A stretch of 64,000 nucleotides of DNA from Mycolicibacterium sp. (GCF_016462545.1 NZ_JAEMTA010000010.1:1-64000), one strand, 5' to 3'. Positions 8,273 through 17,382 are shown, counted from the first letter of the stretch. A program made the numbers and translations. The notes: generated by a model not told the origin, from the letters alone.

Positions 8273-8818
8273 TCAGAGTTTCACCATCGGCAATGGATGT
8301 AGGGGCGCTGCACGCAGCCCTCGCCAGAAAGCGCCGACGAGCATGGGGCGAAATCCCTTCGCGGGGTAGTAATCGACCAGGGCGCGATACTCCTCGCGAG
8401 CAACGCCCGGAGCGACGATGCCTGCGGTGACGTCCGCCAGGTCGGCGACACGGAACGCCTCGACCAGCGGATTCGCATGACGAGCATGGCGAATGCGGTG
8501 GTGCTCCGTGATGAGCGCGGTGACGAGGTCGAGGTGCTGCGAGGCGTCGAAATCAGGCAATGCAGCAGTGGCGCGTCGAGTCGAGGACGGCAGATAGTCC
8601 CAGGTGTCATCGAACCAGATCCCGGAATCGTGGAAGAAGGCAGCAACGCCCAGCGCCCCCGCAACGTCAGGCGATATCTCCAGTTGGAGCCCGACTACGC
8701 CGATCACGCGGTGCACGTGACCCTGATAGATGGACAGGTCGGAGCCAAAGACCGACGCGTGGGTGGCGAATAGTTCGTCGGCGACGACGTGCGCGCGGAC
8801 GACGCTGGCATCAGACAT
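8273..8818 (-). CDS. HD-domain phosphohydrolase-like protein
   Basis: A 181-residue protein with the metal-binding HD signature: His in YQGHVHRVIGVV, the AAFFHDSGIWFDDTWDY motif carrying the HD pair, a second helix LVTALITEHHRIRHA, and a late Asp in FRVADLADVT. HD proteins are usually metal-dependent phosphohydrolases or hydratases acting on nucleotides or small molecules. The start at 8818 follows an AGGAG site. It lies 57 bases after the glutamine-synthetase-like gene on the same strand, so it is probably the last gene of the permease-ligase operon, but its part in that pathway is unknown. Confidence 0.75.
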   Translation of the reverse strand: MSDASVVRAHVVADELFATHASVFGSDLSIYQGHVHRVIGVVGLQLEISPDVAGALGVAAFFHDSGIWFDDTWDYLPSSTRRATAALPDFDASQHLDLVTALITEHHRIRHARHANPLVEAFRVADLADVTAGIVAPGVAREEYRALVDYYPAKGFRPMLVGAFWRGLRAAPLHPLPMVKL

Positions 8819-8875
8819 GTGAGACTCCTGCGGTTCTCGTCACGGTTCCGGTCAACGCATGGTCGAAGGGCGTCG

Positions 8876-10228
8876 TTACAGGTGGTAGGCGTATTCTCGG
8901 ACCTCCCAATCGGTGACGTACTGACTGAACCGTTCGATTTCGTTGCGCTTGTAGGCAACGAACGCCGACACGAATTTCGGACCCAGGAGCTCGACGAGGT
9001 CAGCGTCCTCATCCAGCGCGTCGATGGCCTCGGAGAGATCGGTGGGCAACTTCTCGGCCTTGGCGGTGTCGTAGCCATAACCCACCAGCTTTGCCGGCGG
9101 CTCGCGTCTGGCGCGGATGCCCAGGTAGGCCGCCGCGAGCAGGCCGGCGATGGCGAGATATGGGTTCGCCGAGGCATCTCCGAGGCGCAGTTCCAAGCGC
9201 GACGCGCGACCGCGTTCGGGCGGGATGCGCACCATCGCCGACCGGTTGTCCAAACCCCAATCGATCAACCAGGGGGCAAGGGTGTCGGGCCCGAACCTCT
9301 TGTAGGAGTTGATGGTCGGATTGTGCAAGGCGGCCAGTGCTGGCGCGTGGGCCAACACGCCTGCGATGGCGAAGCGTCCGATCTCGGAGAGACCGTCCTC
9401 GCCCAACGGGTCGTCGAACAGTGGCTTGCCGTCCCGGCTCCAGGTCGAGAAGTGAAGGTGAAAGCCCGATCCGCCTTCGTCGTTGAATGGCTTTGCCATA
9501 AACGTAGCCCGCTTGCCCTGTCGACGAGCGAGTTCCTTGATGGCGGACTTGAATTGGAACGCACGGTCGGCGGCGGTCATAGCTTCGGAGTGCCACAGGT
9601 TGATCTCGAACTGACCGCTGGAGAACTCGTGATTGGCGGCGACGACGTCGAGGCCGTACTTGCCAAGCATCCGTAGTGCGTCGAGCAACGTGTTCTCGGG
9701 GTCGCCGCGTAGCCCGGCGACGTACACGTTGCCGGGCGCCTCGCCGTACCGCTGCCACTTACCGACGTCGGCCAAGTTCGGGTCGAGCAGGTAGAACTCG
9801 AGTTCCGGCCCGATGAAGGGGTTCATGTCGAGTTCAGCGAACTTGTCGACGACCCGCCGCAGCACCGTGCGGGGACTTTCCTCGGAGCGGCTGCCGTCGG
9901 GGTTGTAGAGGTCGGCGATGACACTGGCCACACCAGGCTCCCAAGGAACCGACCGGAACGTGTCGAGGTCGGGAAAGGCGACGATGTCTGGGAGCCCCTC
10001 GCTCAGACCACCTTCCATGTCCACCACGTCGCCCATCGGCGTGGTGCCGTAGACCGAACGACAAAATGCCACACCGTCCCCCACGGTCCGCGGAAAGTGC
10101 TGCACGAGCAGGTCCCGTCCCCGCTCACTGCCGATCAGGTCGGAGAAGGTCAGGCGGATGACGTCGATACCGTCTGCGGTGAGCCGACTCGCCGCCTCCT
10201 CAAGTCCTGATTCGTCGAAATGGCCCAC
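8876..10228 (-). CDS. Glutamine-synthetase-like gamma-glutamyl-amine ligase
   Basis: A 450-residue member of the GS-like branch that ATP-dependently attaches glutamate to amines (PuuA, GlnA3/GlnA4, AtdA1, IpuC relatives) rather than to ammonia. Catalytic-domain landmarks are GPELEFYLLD, NHEFSSGQFEINL, FMAKPFNDEGGSGFHLHFS and RLELRLGDASANPYLAIAG. The start is a GTG at 10228 with a strong AGGAGG six bases upstream. It follows the permease by 59 bases, and an amidotransferase-type gamma-glutamyl hydrolase lies in the facing operon, the usual gamma-glutamylation pair. I infer it activates an imported amine; true glutamine synthesis is less likely given this context. Confidence 0.88.
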   Translation of the reverse strand: MGHFDESGLEEAASRLTADGIDVIRLTFSDLIGSERGRDLLVQHFPRTVGDGVAFCRSVYGTTPMGDVVDMEGGLSEGLPDIVAFPDLDTFRSVPWEPGVASVIADLYNPDGSRSEESPRTVLRRVVDKFAELDMNPFIGPELEFYLLDPNLADVGKWQRYGEAPGNVYVAGLRGDPENTLLDALRMLGKYGLDVVAANHEFSSGQFEINLWHSEAMTAADRAFQFKSAIKELARRQGKRATFMAKPFNDEGGSGFHLHFSTWSRDGKPLFDDPLGEDGLSEIGRFAIAGVLAHAPALAALHNPTINSYKRFGPDTLAPWLIDWGLDNRSAMVRIPPERGRASRLELRLGDASANPYLAIAGLLAAAYLGIRARREPPAKLVGYGYDTAKAEKLPTDLSEAIDALDEDADLVELLGPKFVSAFVAYKRNEIERFSQYVTDWEVREYAYHL

Positions 10229-10287
10229 GCTGATTTCCTCCTGAGTCGTACGATCACCGTTGATTTCGGCTCCGCGCTGGGTGTTTG

Positions 10288-11763
10288 TCAGGATGGTGCG
10301 GAGTCGCCGCCGCGCCCAACGAGGGCGTAGACGTTTGGCCGGCTCCGCTTCAGTACCAGCCCATAAATCAGCCCGACGACCGCCGACGCGACGATCAAGC
10401 CTGGCAGGATCCAGTTGAGCGGGTCCCCCGTGGTGGTTCCGACCAACGCGTCGAAGTTGTTGACCGCCAAGCCGAAGACGATGAACAGCGCGATGGAGGC
10501 GACCACCGCGGCGATCTCATGCGACACCGTCGACTCGGTGACATTGCTGTGCCGGCGGAGGTAGACGACGACGGCGACCGAGGACAGTGCCATCAGGAAG
10601 ATAACCCCGAGGGCGCCCACGTTGGTCAGCCAGGCGAACAGGCTGAGCACCGGGTCCTTGCCGAGAATTGCGAAGACGCCGATCAACACCACTGCGATCG
10701 CCGTCTGCGTGAGGGATCCCGCGGCCGGGGCGCCCTTCGTGTTCACCCGGGCCAACTGGTTGGGCAGCACCCTTTCGCGCCCCAGAGAGAAGAAGTACCG
10801 CGCAACGGCGTTGTGGAAGGAGAGAAGCGCCGCGAACAGGCTCGTCACGAACAGGACGGTGGCGATGTCGGCGAACCACTTGCCGACGTTCTGCTCGGCG
10901 TAGACGAAGAGCAGCCCCGCGGTGAGTTCCTGTGACTTGCCGATGATCTGACTCTTGCCGACCGCCATCACGGTCGCCCACGCCGACAAGGCGTAGAACA
11001 CGCCGATGATGATCACGGCGGTGTAGGTGGCGCGGGCCACGGTGCGCTGAGGGTTCTTGCACTCCTCCCCGTAGATCGCGGCGGACTCGAAGCCGACGAA
11101 GGACGCCGTGACGAAACACAGCGCGGCGCCGAGAGCACCACCCCCGAGCGCGGCCGGCAGGAACGGCTCCACGCTGAGCCCTTCGGCGGGTTTGACCACG
11201 CCGGCGATGTCGAAGACCACGACGACGACGGACTCGAGGATGAGGAACAGCGCGAGCACGCGGGCGTTCAAGTCGACCTGCAGCTGTCCCAGAATCGCGA
11301 TGATGGCGACGGTGACCAGAGCGCAAATCCACCACGACGCGTGGACACCGAGAAACTGTTCCAACGCCGCCGAGGCAGCGAAGCCGTAGAGACCAAAGAT
11401 TCCCACCTGCATCGCGTTATAGGCAACGAGGGCAACGAGTGCCGCGGCCACACCCCAGGCCTGGCCAAGTCCCTTGCTGACGTAGGTGTAGAACGCTCCA
11501 GAGTTGGCCACGTGCCTACTCATTGCGGCATATCCGACCGCGAAGACGACCAAGATGACGGCGATGACGACGTAGACCAGTGGGATGCCAACGAGATTGG
11601 TGACCGCGAAACTGGTGGGCACGCCGCCTGCGACGACGGTCAATGGCGCGGACGCGGCGACGACGAAGAACACGATGTCGGCGACACCGAGAGAGCGGCG
11701 CCCGAGGGTCGCCGCCTCTGTCTGGTCGGCTGCGCCGTGAGTTCCATCGCTGGTGACAGACAT
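10288..11763 (-). CDS. APC-superfamily amino acid/amine permease
   Basis: A 491-residue cytoplasmic-membrane transporter with about 12 hydrophobic segments. It opens with LGVADIVFFVVAASAPLTVVAGG, the APC-type unwound first helix. It continues with the SGAFYTYVSKGLGQAWGVAAALVALVAYNAMQ segment and FVGFESAAIYGEECKNPQRTV, a conserved APC helix-loop. It probably imports the substrate of the island (an amine or amino acid). The start at 11763 has GGAGAG upstream; ATG at 11775 is an alternative. It is the first gene of a minus-strand operon with the GS-like ligase. It is divergent from the MarR regulator, with a palindromic operator 55 bases before its start. Confidence 0.9.
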   Translation of the reverse strand: MSVTSDGTHGAADQTEAATLGRRSLGVADIVFFVVAASAPLTVVAGGVPTSFAVTNLVGIPLVYVVIAVILVVFAVGYAAMSRHVANSGAFYTYVSKGLGQAWGVAAALVALVAYNAMQVGIFGLYGFAASAALEQFLGVHASWWICALVTVAIIAILGQLQVDLNARVLALFLILESVVVVVFDIAGVVKPAEGLSVEPFLPAALGGGALGAALCFVTASFVGFESAAIYGEECKNPQRTVARATYTAVIIIGVFYALSAWATVMAVGKSQIIGKSQELTAGLLFVYAEQNVGKWFADIATVLFVTSLFAALLSFHNAVARYFFSLGRERVLPNQLARVNTKGAPAAGSLTQTAIAVVLIGVFAILGKDPVLSLFAWLTNVGALGVIFLMALSSVAVVVYLRRHSNVTESTVSHEIAAVVASIALFIVFGLAVNNFDALVGTTTGDPLNWILPGLIVASAVVGLIYGLVLKRSRPNVYALVGRGGDSAPS

Positions 11764-11818
11764 CGCACTCTCCAATGTGGCGGGCGGCTTACCCCGGGGC
11801 TGACCACCAGGTAATTGG

Positions 11819-11838
11819 ATCGTACGGCTCCAAACGAT
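11819..11838. promoter_or_regulatory. Putative MarR operator, site 1
   Basis: The 20-mer ATCGTACGGCTCCAAACGAT is an imperfect palindrome with seven of ten pairs. It lies in the divergent promoter 55 bases before the permease start and 99 before the MarR gene. Two close relatives occur at 17415-17434 and 17487-17506. Consensus: ATCGTTTGGGTCCAAACGAT. Confidence 0.65.
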
Positions 11839-11937
11839 CGTGTCAAGACTTTCGAGGAACTCAGATGGCCGCGAGACGTGCGGGGCCCCGGCGCGTACGC
11901 CTTTCGGACGCTAACGACCTGCGATTACCATCGGTGC

Positions 11938-12462
11938 ATGCCGGATCAACGTACGCTCGCCGAAACCGAGTCGGCGATGAATCGCCACATCGCAGGGCTC
12001 GAATTGGACTTCGCTGCGGCACAGACGGTCTCGACCATCTATCGCGCTGCCAACGCCGTACGTGGCCACATCACCAACACCGTGCTGCGCCAGTACGACC
12101 TCACGTGGAGCGGCTTCGTCGTACTGTGGGTCGTCTGGATTTGGGACGGGATGGAAACCCGGCACGTCGCCGAGAGCGCGGCCATCTCCAAGGCGACACT
12201 GACCGGGGTGGTGAAGACGCTGGAGGCCCGCAACTGGATCACTCGTAAGACTCTTCCCGCCGACCGTCGACTCGTTCAGCTACGCCTGACCCAGTCCGGC
12301 ATCGACCTCATGGTCGAGCTGTACCCGAAGTTCAACGCCGCGGAGTCCTCAGTGGTGCGACAGTTGTCGACCAAGTCCAAGGCCAGCCTGGCGCGGGATC
12401 TCAGGACCATCGTCCGTACCGTCGAAGGCGACGATGTTGCCACAGACGTCTTGGGCGGCTGA
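11938..12462 (+). CDS. MarR-family transcriptional regulator of the catabolic island
   Basis: A 174-residue MarR-type winged helix. DNA-binding segments are LRQYDLTWSGFVVLWVVWIW, HVAESAAISKATLTGVVKTLEARNWITR (helix-turn-helix) and DRRLVQLRLTQSGIDLM (wing). MarR proteins bind palindromes as dimers and are commonly relieved by an aromatic ligand. It is divergent from the permease operon and tail-to-tail with the hydrolase operon. The 20-bp palindrome between it and the permease recurs twice at the other divergent promoter of the island, so it is the obvious local regulator, probably autoregulated. The start at 11938 lacks a strong ribosome-binding site; the open frame continues upstream to 11815. 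Confidence 0.88.
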   Translation: MPDQRTLAETESAMNRHIAGLELDFAAAQTVSTIYRAANAVRGHITNTVLRQYDLTWSGFVVLWVVWIWDGMETRHVAESAAISKATLTGVVKTLEARNWITRKTLPADRRLVQLRLTQSGIDLMVELYPKFNAAESSVVRQLSTKSKASLARDLRTIVRTVEGDDVATDVLGG

Positions 12463-12469
12463 GGCTTCA

Positions 12470-13210
12470 TCAACGCGCCGCATCGATGAAGGCGCGAAAG
12501 ATACTGGCCTGCAAGGGGTCCCTGTCTGCCGAATCCTCGGGGTGCCATTGGATACCGAGATACCACCCGTCGTGGTCGTCGATCGTGACGGCCTCGATGG
12601 TGCCGTCCGATGCATGCGCGGCAACCCGCAGCCCACGACCGAGCACGTTGAGGCACTGGTGGTGGTGGCACGAGATGGTCAGTCGGTCGCCATCGACGAC
12701 CTCATGGAGTGGGGACTCAGCATCGAGGTAGATGTCATGGACCAAATGACGGTGGTCGCGGCCGACGGTCTCGGTCATGTCCTGCACCAGACTGCCGCCA
12801 CGCGCAACGTTCACCACTTGACTTCCACGGCAAATCGCCAGTAGCGGGAGGTGATCGCGCAGCGCCCAACGGGCCAGCGCAAGGTCGAACGCGTCCTGTT
12901 CCTCGTCGACGTCATACAGCGAGGCGTGCGGATGCTGGCCGGACCACCGAGCGGACACGTCGCCGCCACCGGGCAGCAGGATTGCGTCGGCCATCGCGAA
13001 ACGTTCGGCTACGGCGTCGACCAAGGCGTCGTCGACCTCCGCGCCCGGCGCATCGGGGTGGACCATCACCGGCTCACCGCCGGACGCCCATACGCTGGAC
13101 ACCAGTTTAGCCGCCGTCACTTCCGCCGCGGACCGCAGAGCGCTGGCGCTGGCAGAGAACCGAGCCGGGACGACGACGACCGGCCGGCGCCGACCAGTTG
13201 GTGTGACCAT
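12470..13210 (-). CDS. Class I glutamine-amidotransferase-like gamma-glutamyl hydrolase (PuuD type)
   Basis: A 246-residue peptidase C26 / PuuD-like enzyme. The nucleophile is Cys127 in LLAICRGSQVVNVARGG, and the His223/Glu225 pair lies in GIQWHPEDS. PuuD-type proteins hydrolyse gamma-glutamyl amides to release glutamate, so it is the natural partner of the GS-like ligase encoded 2.2 kb away. AtdA2 in aniline catabolism is the analogous family member. ATG at 13210 is taken as start; a TTG at 13219 would give an overlap with the FAH-family gene's stop. It is the last gene of a five-gene minus-strand operon and converges on the MarR gene with a seven-base gap. Confidence 0.88.
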   Translation of the reverse strand: MVTPTGRRRPVVVVPARFSASASALRSAAEVTAAKLVSSVWASGGEPVMVHPDAPGAEVDDALVDAVAERFAMADAILLPGGGDVSARWSGQHPHASLYDVDEEQDAFDLALARWALRDHLPLLAICRGSQVVNVARGGSLVQDMTETVGRDHRHLVHDIYLDAESPLHEVVDGDRLTISCHHHQCLNVLGRGLRVAAHASDGTIEAVTIDDHDGWYLGIQWHPEDSADRDPLQASIFRAFIDAAR

Positions 13211-13215
13211 TTCGC

Positions 13216-14082
13216 TCAATGGGTGTTGGAGAGATCCGGTTTGCGGATGCCGCGGAACTCCCAGTCGCCACCCTGCGCGGTCGATAGCACTTCCTCACTC
13301 TCGGTGGGTTGCGCGCCCACATCAGTGCGAATGGGCGTGGGTCCCTCGACGATGTGATTTCGCAGCGTGCCCAGGCCCTCCACCATCACCTCGACGATGT
13401 CTCCGGGATAGACCGTGCGGGAGATCGCCGGTGTTCCCGACAGCAGGACGTCACCGGGCTGAAGGGTGATGACCCGGGCGACGTCGGCGACGAGATAGTG
13501 CATGTCCCATTCCATTTCGTCGGTATTGCCATCCTGTCTGACTTCGCCGTTGACCAAGGTGCGGATCTGCTTGTGCCGGAAGTCCCAACCCTCGACCAGC
13601 CCAGGGCCGATGGGGCACAGCGTATCGGCGCCCTTCACCCGAAGCATCGACCCAGAGTCGGTGTCGCGGAAGTCGTGCAGCCCATAGTCGTTGGCGACGG
13701 TGTAGCCGCGGATGAAGTCGCCCGCCTCCGCTGGAGAGATGTTGCGCGCCGTGCGGCCGATGACGATCGCCACCTCGCCCTCGTAGTTCAGCCACTTGCA
13801 GCCCATCGGTCGCACCACGGCGGATCCGTGCGCGTTCAGCGCAGACACAGGCTTGTGGAAGTACGTGGGCGCCGGCGGCAAACGCGTCAGCATCTCCTTC
13901 ACACGCGACGAGTAGTTCAAGTGCACGCACACGATCTTGGTGGGCGTCACCGGCGGTAGGTGCTGCGCATCGTCCACGCCCACCTGCCTGCCGTCGCCGG
14001 TCACCAGGGCGTCACCGTGGCGCACGACGTCAACGACGTTGCCGTCCAACAGGATCCGGCGGGTCTCGCGGAGAGTCATCAT
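13216..14082 (-). CDS. Fumarylacetoacetate-hydrolase-family isomerase/decarboxylase (HpaG-like)
   Basis: A 288-residue FAH-fold enzyme. It has KIVCVHLNYSSRVKEM, PTYFHKPVSALNAHG, the metal-binding segment NYEGEVAIVIGRTARN, and the downstream core YTVANDYGLHDFRD. In homoprotocatechuate catabolism, HpaG proteins decarboxylate and isomerise the oxidised ring-cleavage product. E. coli HpaG is a two-domain protein of roughly 430 residues, whereas this is a single domain, so it may do only one of the steps or act on a different ring-fission product. The start at 14082 has GAAGGA upstream; ATG at 14079 is adjacent. It lies 22 bases after the dioxygenase gene. Confidence 0.83.
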   Translation of the reverse strand: MMTLRETRRILLDGNVVDVVRHGDALVTGDGRQVGVDDAQHLPPVTPTKIVCVHLNYSSRVKEMLTRLPPAPTYFHKPVSALNAHGSAVVRPMGCKWLNYEGEVAIVIGRTARNISPAEAGDFIRGYTVANDYGLHDFRDTDSGSMLRVKGADTLCPIGPGLVEGWDFRHKQIRTLVNGEVRQDGNTDEMEWDMHYLVADVARVITLQPGDVLLSGTPAISRTVYPGDIVEVMVEGLGTLRNHIVEGPTPIRTDVGAQPTESEEVLSTAQGGDWEFRGIRKPDLSNTH

Positions 14083-14104
14083 GTTCCTTCGTGTGAGTTG
14101 AGAT

Positions 14105-15064
14105 TCAGCCGGCCGCGGGAAGTTCCGGACCGGCACTTTGCCGGGCGACGTCCGCGTCCTTCGGCGTCGCGCGCGGTGGCGGGAAACCGGCCTCGGGCCG
14201 GTCGAACCACAGGTGCACCTGGCCGGTTCCGATGGAGTTCTCGTAGTCGCCGAACTGGCGCGAGGGTGCCCGGCAGTCGCCCTCGCCGAGAGCGCCAATC
14301 ATCATCAGGTAGTGACCGAATCTTGCCTCGGGCTTGAATCGGTAGAACTCCGGCATGGTCTCGATGACCCGGGCATGGTCCCCGTCGCCAAACCACGCCA
14401 GCCGCTCGAAGTCGGCGGCCGCGGCCTCGTGGGTGAAGATGTGTTCCACGCCCGCTGCCTCGTGGTCGCGTAGCTTGCGCAGTGGCCAGAACGTGTGCGA
14501 CAGGGCGCCCGACGCAATCAGCACGACCTTGCGGTCGGACTCCAGGATGGCCTCACCGAGGGCGCGGCCCAGTCGCAGATTGTCCTCGGTGTCCGCGGTC
14601 TGACACACGCCTATCGAGATCCATCGCTTGTCCGGCAACCCCTGACCGAGAAATTCCCAGACGTTCGTGGTTGCGTAGAAGATGGGCAGGTGGTCGTCCT
14701 CGATTGCGGTGATCCAGGTGCTGTGCTTGCGGGCCTTCCCGGCGATCAGGTGCGCCAGCTCGGGGTCGCCGGCGAAGTCGTACGGCCGCTGCGACATTCC
14801 CCTTGGCAGTTCTTCGGAGGTGAACAGTCCCCGTCGTCGCGCGTGTGCGGTAACCACGAATTCGACCGTCGTCGCCCAATGCGAGTCCAAGACCACGACC
14901 GTGTCATAGTCGAGAGTCTCGAAGACCTCGCGACGCAGACGATGAAGTGCCGCCGGGAGGCTGCTGTCCTGGCCGTTGTTCAGTTCGCGACGGGTCTCCT
15001 CCGGGAGAACGATCGTTGGCACATGCGCGATCAGAGCCGCGCCTACCACCTCACCCATGGCCAT
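14105..15064 (-). CDS. Class III (LigB-type) extradiol ring-cleavage dioxygenase, HpaD-like
   Basis: A 319-residue non-haem iron(II) dioxygenase of the LigB superfamily, expected to meta-cleave a catechol. Candidate active-site elements are His14 in LIAHVP, His62 in VVLDSHWATTVEF, the EDDHLPIFYATTN loop and ASGALSHTFWPLRKL. Its neighbours (an aldehyde dehydrogenase and an FAH-family enzyme) reproduce the order of homoprotocatechuate (3,4-dihydroxyphenylacetate) catabolism, making HpaD the best guess; other catechols are possible. Many actinobacterial homoprotocatechuate dioxygenases belong instead to the VOC class. The start at 15064 has GTGAGGA directly upstream, three bases beyond the dehydrogenase stop. 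Confidence 0.83.
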   Translation of the reverse strand: MAMGEVVGAALIAHVPTIVLPEETRRELNNGQDSSLPAALHRLRREVFETLDYDTVVVLDSHWATTVEFVVTAHARRRGLFTSEELPRGMSQRPYDFAGDPELAHLIAGKARKHSTWITAIEDDHLPIFYATTNVWEFLGQGLPDKRWISIGVCQTADTEDNLRLGRALGEAILESDRKVVLIASGALSHTFWPLRKLRDHEAAGVEHIFTHEAAAADFERLAWFGDGDHARVIETMPEFYRFKPEARFGHYLMMIGALGEGDCRAPSRQFGDYENSIGTGQVHLWFDRPEAGFPPPRATPKDADVARQSAGPELPAAG

Positions 15065-15067
15065 TCC

Positions 15068-16558
15068 TCACTGTTCGGTGTTCCACCCGCCAGGGGCGAA
15101 GACGGTGTTCTTGATGTCGCTGTAGAAGTCGAAGGACCACATGCCGCCCTCCCGCCCGATTCCGGACTTGCCGTTGCCACCGAATGGCGCGCCGAGGTCA
15201 CGCACGAAGAAGCAGTTGACCCATACGGTTCCGGCATCGAGCGCCAGGCTGACCCGTTCCGCGCGTACGGGATCGCCGGTGGCCAGCGTCGCAGCCAGAC
15301 CGAACCGCGTGTCGTTGGCCAGTGCGACGCCTTGTTCCTCGGTGGTGAACGTCTGCACGGTCAGCACCGGTCCGAAGACCTCTTCGGTGAGGATCTCGCT
15401 GCCCTCGGCGGCGTCGACCAGGATCGTCGGCGCATAGAACAGCCCGCCGAGTTGCTCGTTGGGTCCGCCGCCGAGAACGGCACGCGCGCCCGCTTCCTTC
15501 GCCCTGGTCACGAAACCGGTTACCTTCTCGAAGTGGGGACGGCTGATCAGTGCGCTGACGTCGGTCGCCTCGTCGCGCGGATCACCCTGGACCAGGCGCG
15601 CCGCCTTGGTGCGGACCCGTTCGACGAATTCGTTGGCGACTTTGTCCTGCACCAGGATCCGAAATGCGCCGAGACACACCTGCCCCGCGTTGTCGAACTG
15701 CTCGACGGCCAGGTTCACCGCCAGGTCGAGGTCGGCGTCGTCGAAGACCAGCAGCGGTGATTTGCCGCCAAGCTCGAACGACAGTGGAACGATGTTCTTT
15801 GCCGCCGCCGCGGCGATGACGCCGGCGGTCGGCACCGAACCGGTGAACGAAAGCCGACGGATGCCATCGTGGCGGGTGAGCGCCGCGCCGGCGTCGCGGC
15901 CGCTGCCTTGAACGACGTTGAACACGCCGTCGGGCAGCCCGGCTTCCTTCGTGATGTCTGCCAACAGGGATGCGGTCAGCGGCGCCCATTCGGGCGGCTT
16001 CAACACCACCGTGTTCCCCGCCGCCAGCGCCGGGCCAATTCGCCAGGTGGCCAACATGAGCGGCGCGTTCCACGGCGTGATGACGGCGGTCACGCCGGCC
16101 GGGTGATGGGTGATTCGCTCTCGGTGGCCCTTGATCTCGGCGTCGGGATGGTCGAGCTTCGACAGGTAGTCGGCGAAGTAGCGGAAGTTCATCCCCACCC
16201 GCGGCATGACACCGCGCCGATGCGAACGGAGCAACGAGCCGTTGTCTCGGGTCTCCACCCGGGCCAAGTCCTCCGCCCGGTCATCGACGCCGTCGGCCAC
16301 CGCGTGCAGCACCTCGGCGCGCTCGGCGCGAGAGAGCGCCGCCCACGACGGAAATGCGCTCTGCGCCGCGGAAACGGCGGCATTTATTTCGTCCACACCA
16401 CCGGCGTGCACCTTGGCTATGACGGTCTCGTCGATCGGCGAGACGTCGTCGAACGTCGTCGCCGAAGCGACCCGCTCGCCACCGATCCAATGCCTGGTGT
16501 CGACGAACACGTCCTCCACGGAAGCCATCTCCGAAACCTGTTGCGGCGTAGAGCTCAT
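15068..16558 (-). CDS. Aldehyde dehydrogenase (HpaE-like semialdehyde dehydrogenase)
   Basis: A 496-residue NAD(P)-dependent aldehyde dehydrogenase with intact catalytic residues: Asn164 in TPWNAPLML, Lys187 in VVLKPPEWAP, Glu262 in SFELGGKSP and Cys295 in AGQVCLGAFR. The segment IRRLSFTGSVPTAG is the coenzyme loop. Lying directly before the extradiol dioxygenase, it should oxidise the ring-cleavage semialdehyde, as HpaE does with 5-carboxymethyl-2-hydroxymuconate semialdehyde. Its ATG overlaps the stop of the acetoacetate-decarboxylase-family gene by four bases, indicating translational coupling. The assignment to this substrate rests on context. Confidence 0.9.
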   Translation of the reverse strand: MSSTPQQVSEMASVEDVFVDTRHWIGGERVASATTFDDVSPIDETVIAKVHAGGVDEINAAVSAAQSAFPSWAALSRAERAEVLHAVADGVDDRAEDLARVETRDNGSLLRSHRRGVMPRVGMNFRYFADYLSKLDHPDAEIKGHRERITHHPAGVTAVITPWNAPLMLATWRIGPALAAGNTVVLKPPEWAPLTASLLADITKEAGLPDGVFNVVQGSGRDAGAALTRHDGIRRLSFTGSVPTAGVIAAAAAKNIVPLSFELGGKSPLLVFDDADLDLAVNLAVEQFDNAGQVCLGAFRILVQDKVANEFVERVRTKAARLVQGDPRDEATDVSALISRPHFEKVTGFVTRAKEAGARAVLGGGPNEQLGGLFYAPTILVDAAEGSEILTEEVFGPVLTVQTFTTEEQGVALANDTRFGLAATLATGDPVRAERVSLALDAGTVWVNCFFVRDLGAPFGGNGKSGIGREGGMWSFDFYSDIKNTVFAPGGWNTEQ

Positions 16559-17382
16559 CGATCCGCCCCGGCGACGGCGCCCCGCGGAGTCAGCGTGGCC
16601 AGCGAGCGACCGCCGTTCCAGACGACACCCACCTGTCGGTAGTAGCCGCCGATGATCTCGTCGATGGTCAGCCGGGAGAGTTCTTCGGTCGGCGAGTCGA
16701 ACAGTCGGAGCTCGACGTCACCGGACCAGGGCGGTCCACCCTCGAATTCGCTTGCGCCGGATTCGATGAGCTCGGCGTAGGCATCTGGGGCGTCGGCCTC
16801 GATCCCTGGGAAGAGGCGGTGATGGGCCATCTTGTGCGCGTTGACGAAACCGTTGGTGTCCGACTCCTCGCGCAGCGTGAGAACGGCCTCGGCCAATCGG
16901 CGATCGCCGGCGGCCAGCGTGGCTCCGAAGACGCCGCCGGGGCCGATCTGCGGCGCGCCTTGGCTAAACGGGTGCGGACGGGTCTGCCACATCGAGCCGA
17001 GCTTCTTCGGGTAGCCCTGGTGGATTCCGCGGCCGATCGCAAAGTCCTTGTCCACCCAGATGTAGACACAGCGCGAGAAGGTTTGCCCCTCGAATGCACA
17101 ACGGACCACCACGAATGCTTCCTTGTACTGCGCACGCACCGGGTCCAGGAGTTCCTCCCGGCTGCTCGAACAGGATTGCCAGTCGGCCCAGATGAGTGCC
17201 ACGGCACCAGGGTCGTCCACCGCGAGTTCAAGGGGTGCAGGCAGCAGCTCGGCGACCCGCGCGGGATCCGTCCGGTACTCGACGGTGAGCAGGTCGCCGG
17301 AGTAGAACCACGGTGGCGACGGGATGATCGATGACCGGCCGCCCGCCGTCCGGGGGTAGAAGAACCCCTTCATCTCGGACAT
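16555..17382 (-). CDS. Acetoacetate-decarboxylase-family protein
   Basis: A 275-residue member of the ADC fold family. It shows PPWFYSGDLLTVEYRTDPARVAELLP, the QYKEAFVVVRCAFEG strand and HQGYPKKLGSMW, the region carrying the Schiff-base lysine of true decarboxylases. ADC-family members include acetoacetate decarboxylase and hydratase-, aldolase- or cyclase-like enzymes. As first gene of the operon with the FAH-family enzyme, dioxygenase and dehydrogenase, it may supply the decarboxylation or tautomerisation step not otherwise encoded. The start at 17382 is preferred (ATG at 17373 possible). A palindromic operator lies 32 bases upstream. Confidence 0.8.
   Translation of the reverse strand: MSEMKGFFYPRTAGGRSSIIPSPPWFYSGDLLTVEYRTDPARVAELLPAPLELAVDDPGAVALIWADWQSCSSSREELLDPVRAQYKEAFVVVRCAFEGQTFSRCVYIWVDKDFAIGRGIHQGYPKKLGSMWQTRPHPFSQGAPQIGPGGVFGATLAAGDRRLAEAVLTLREESDTNGFVNAHKMAHHRLFPGIEADAPDAYAELIESGASEFEGGPPWSGDVELRLFDSPTEELSRLTIDEIIGGYYRQVGVVWNGGRSLATLTPRGAVAGADR

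Noticed and set aside
10245..10264. A partial match to the MarR operator (GTCGTACGATCACCGTTGAT) just upstream of the GS-like gene
   Set aside because: Only about 9 of 20 positions fit the consensus; the gene is probably read from the permease promoter.
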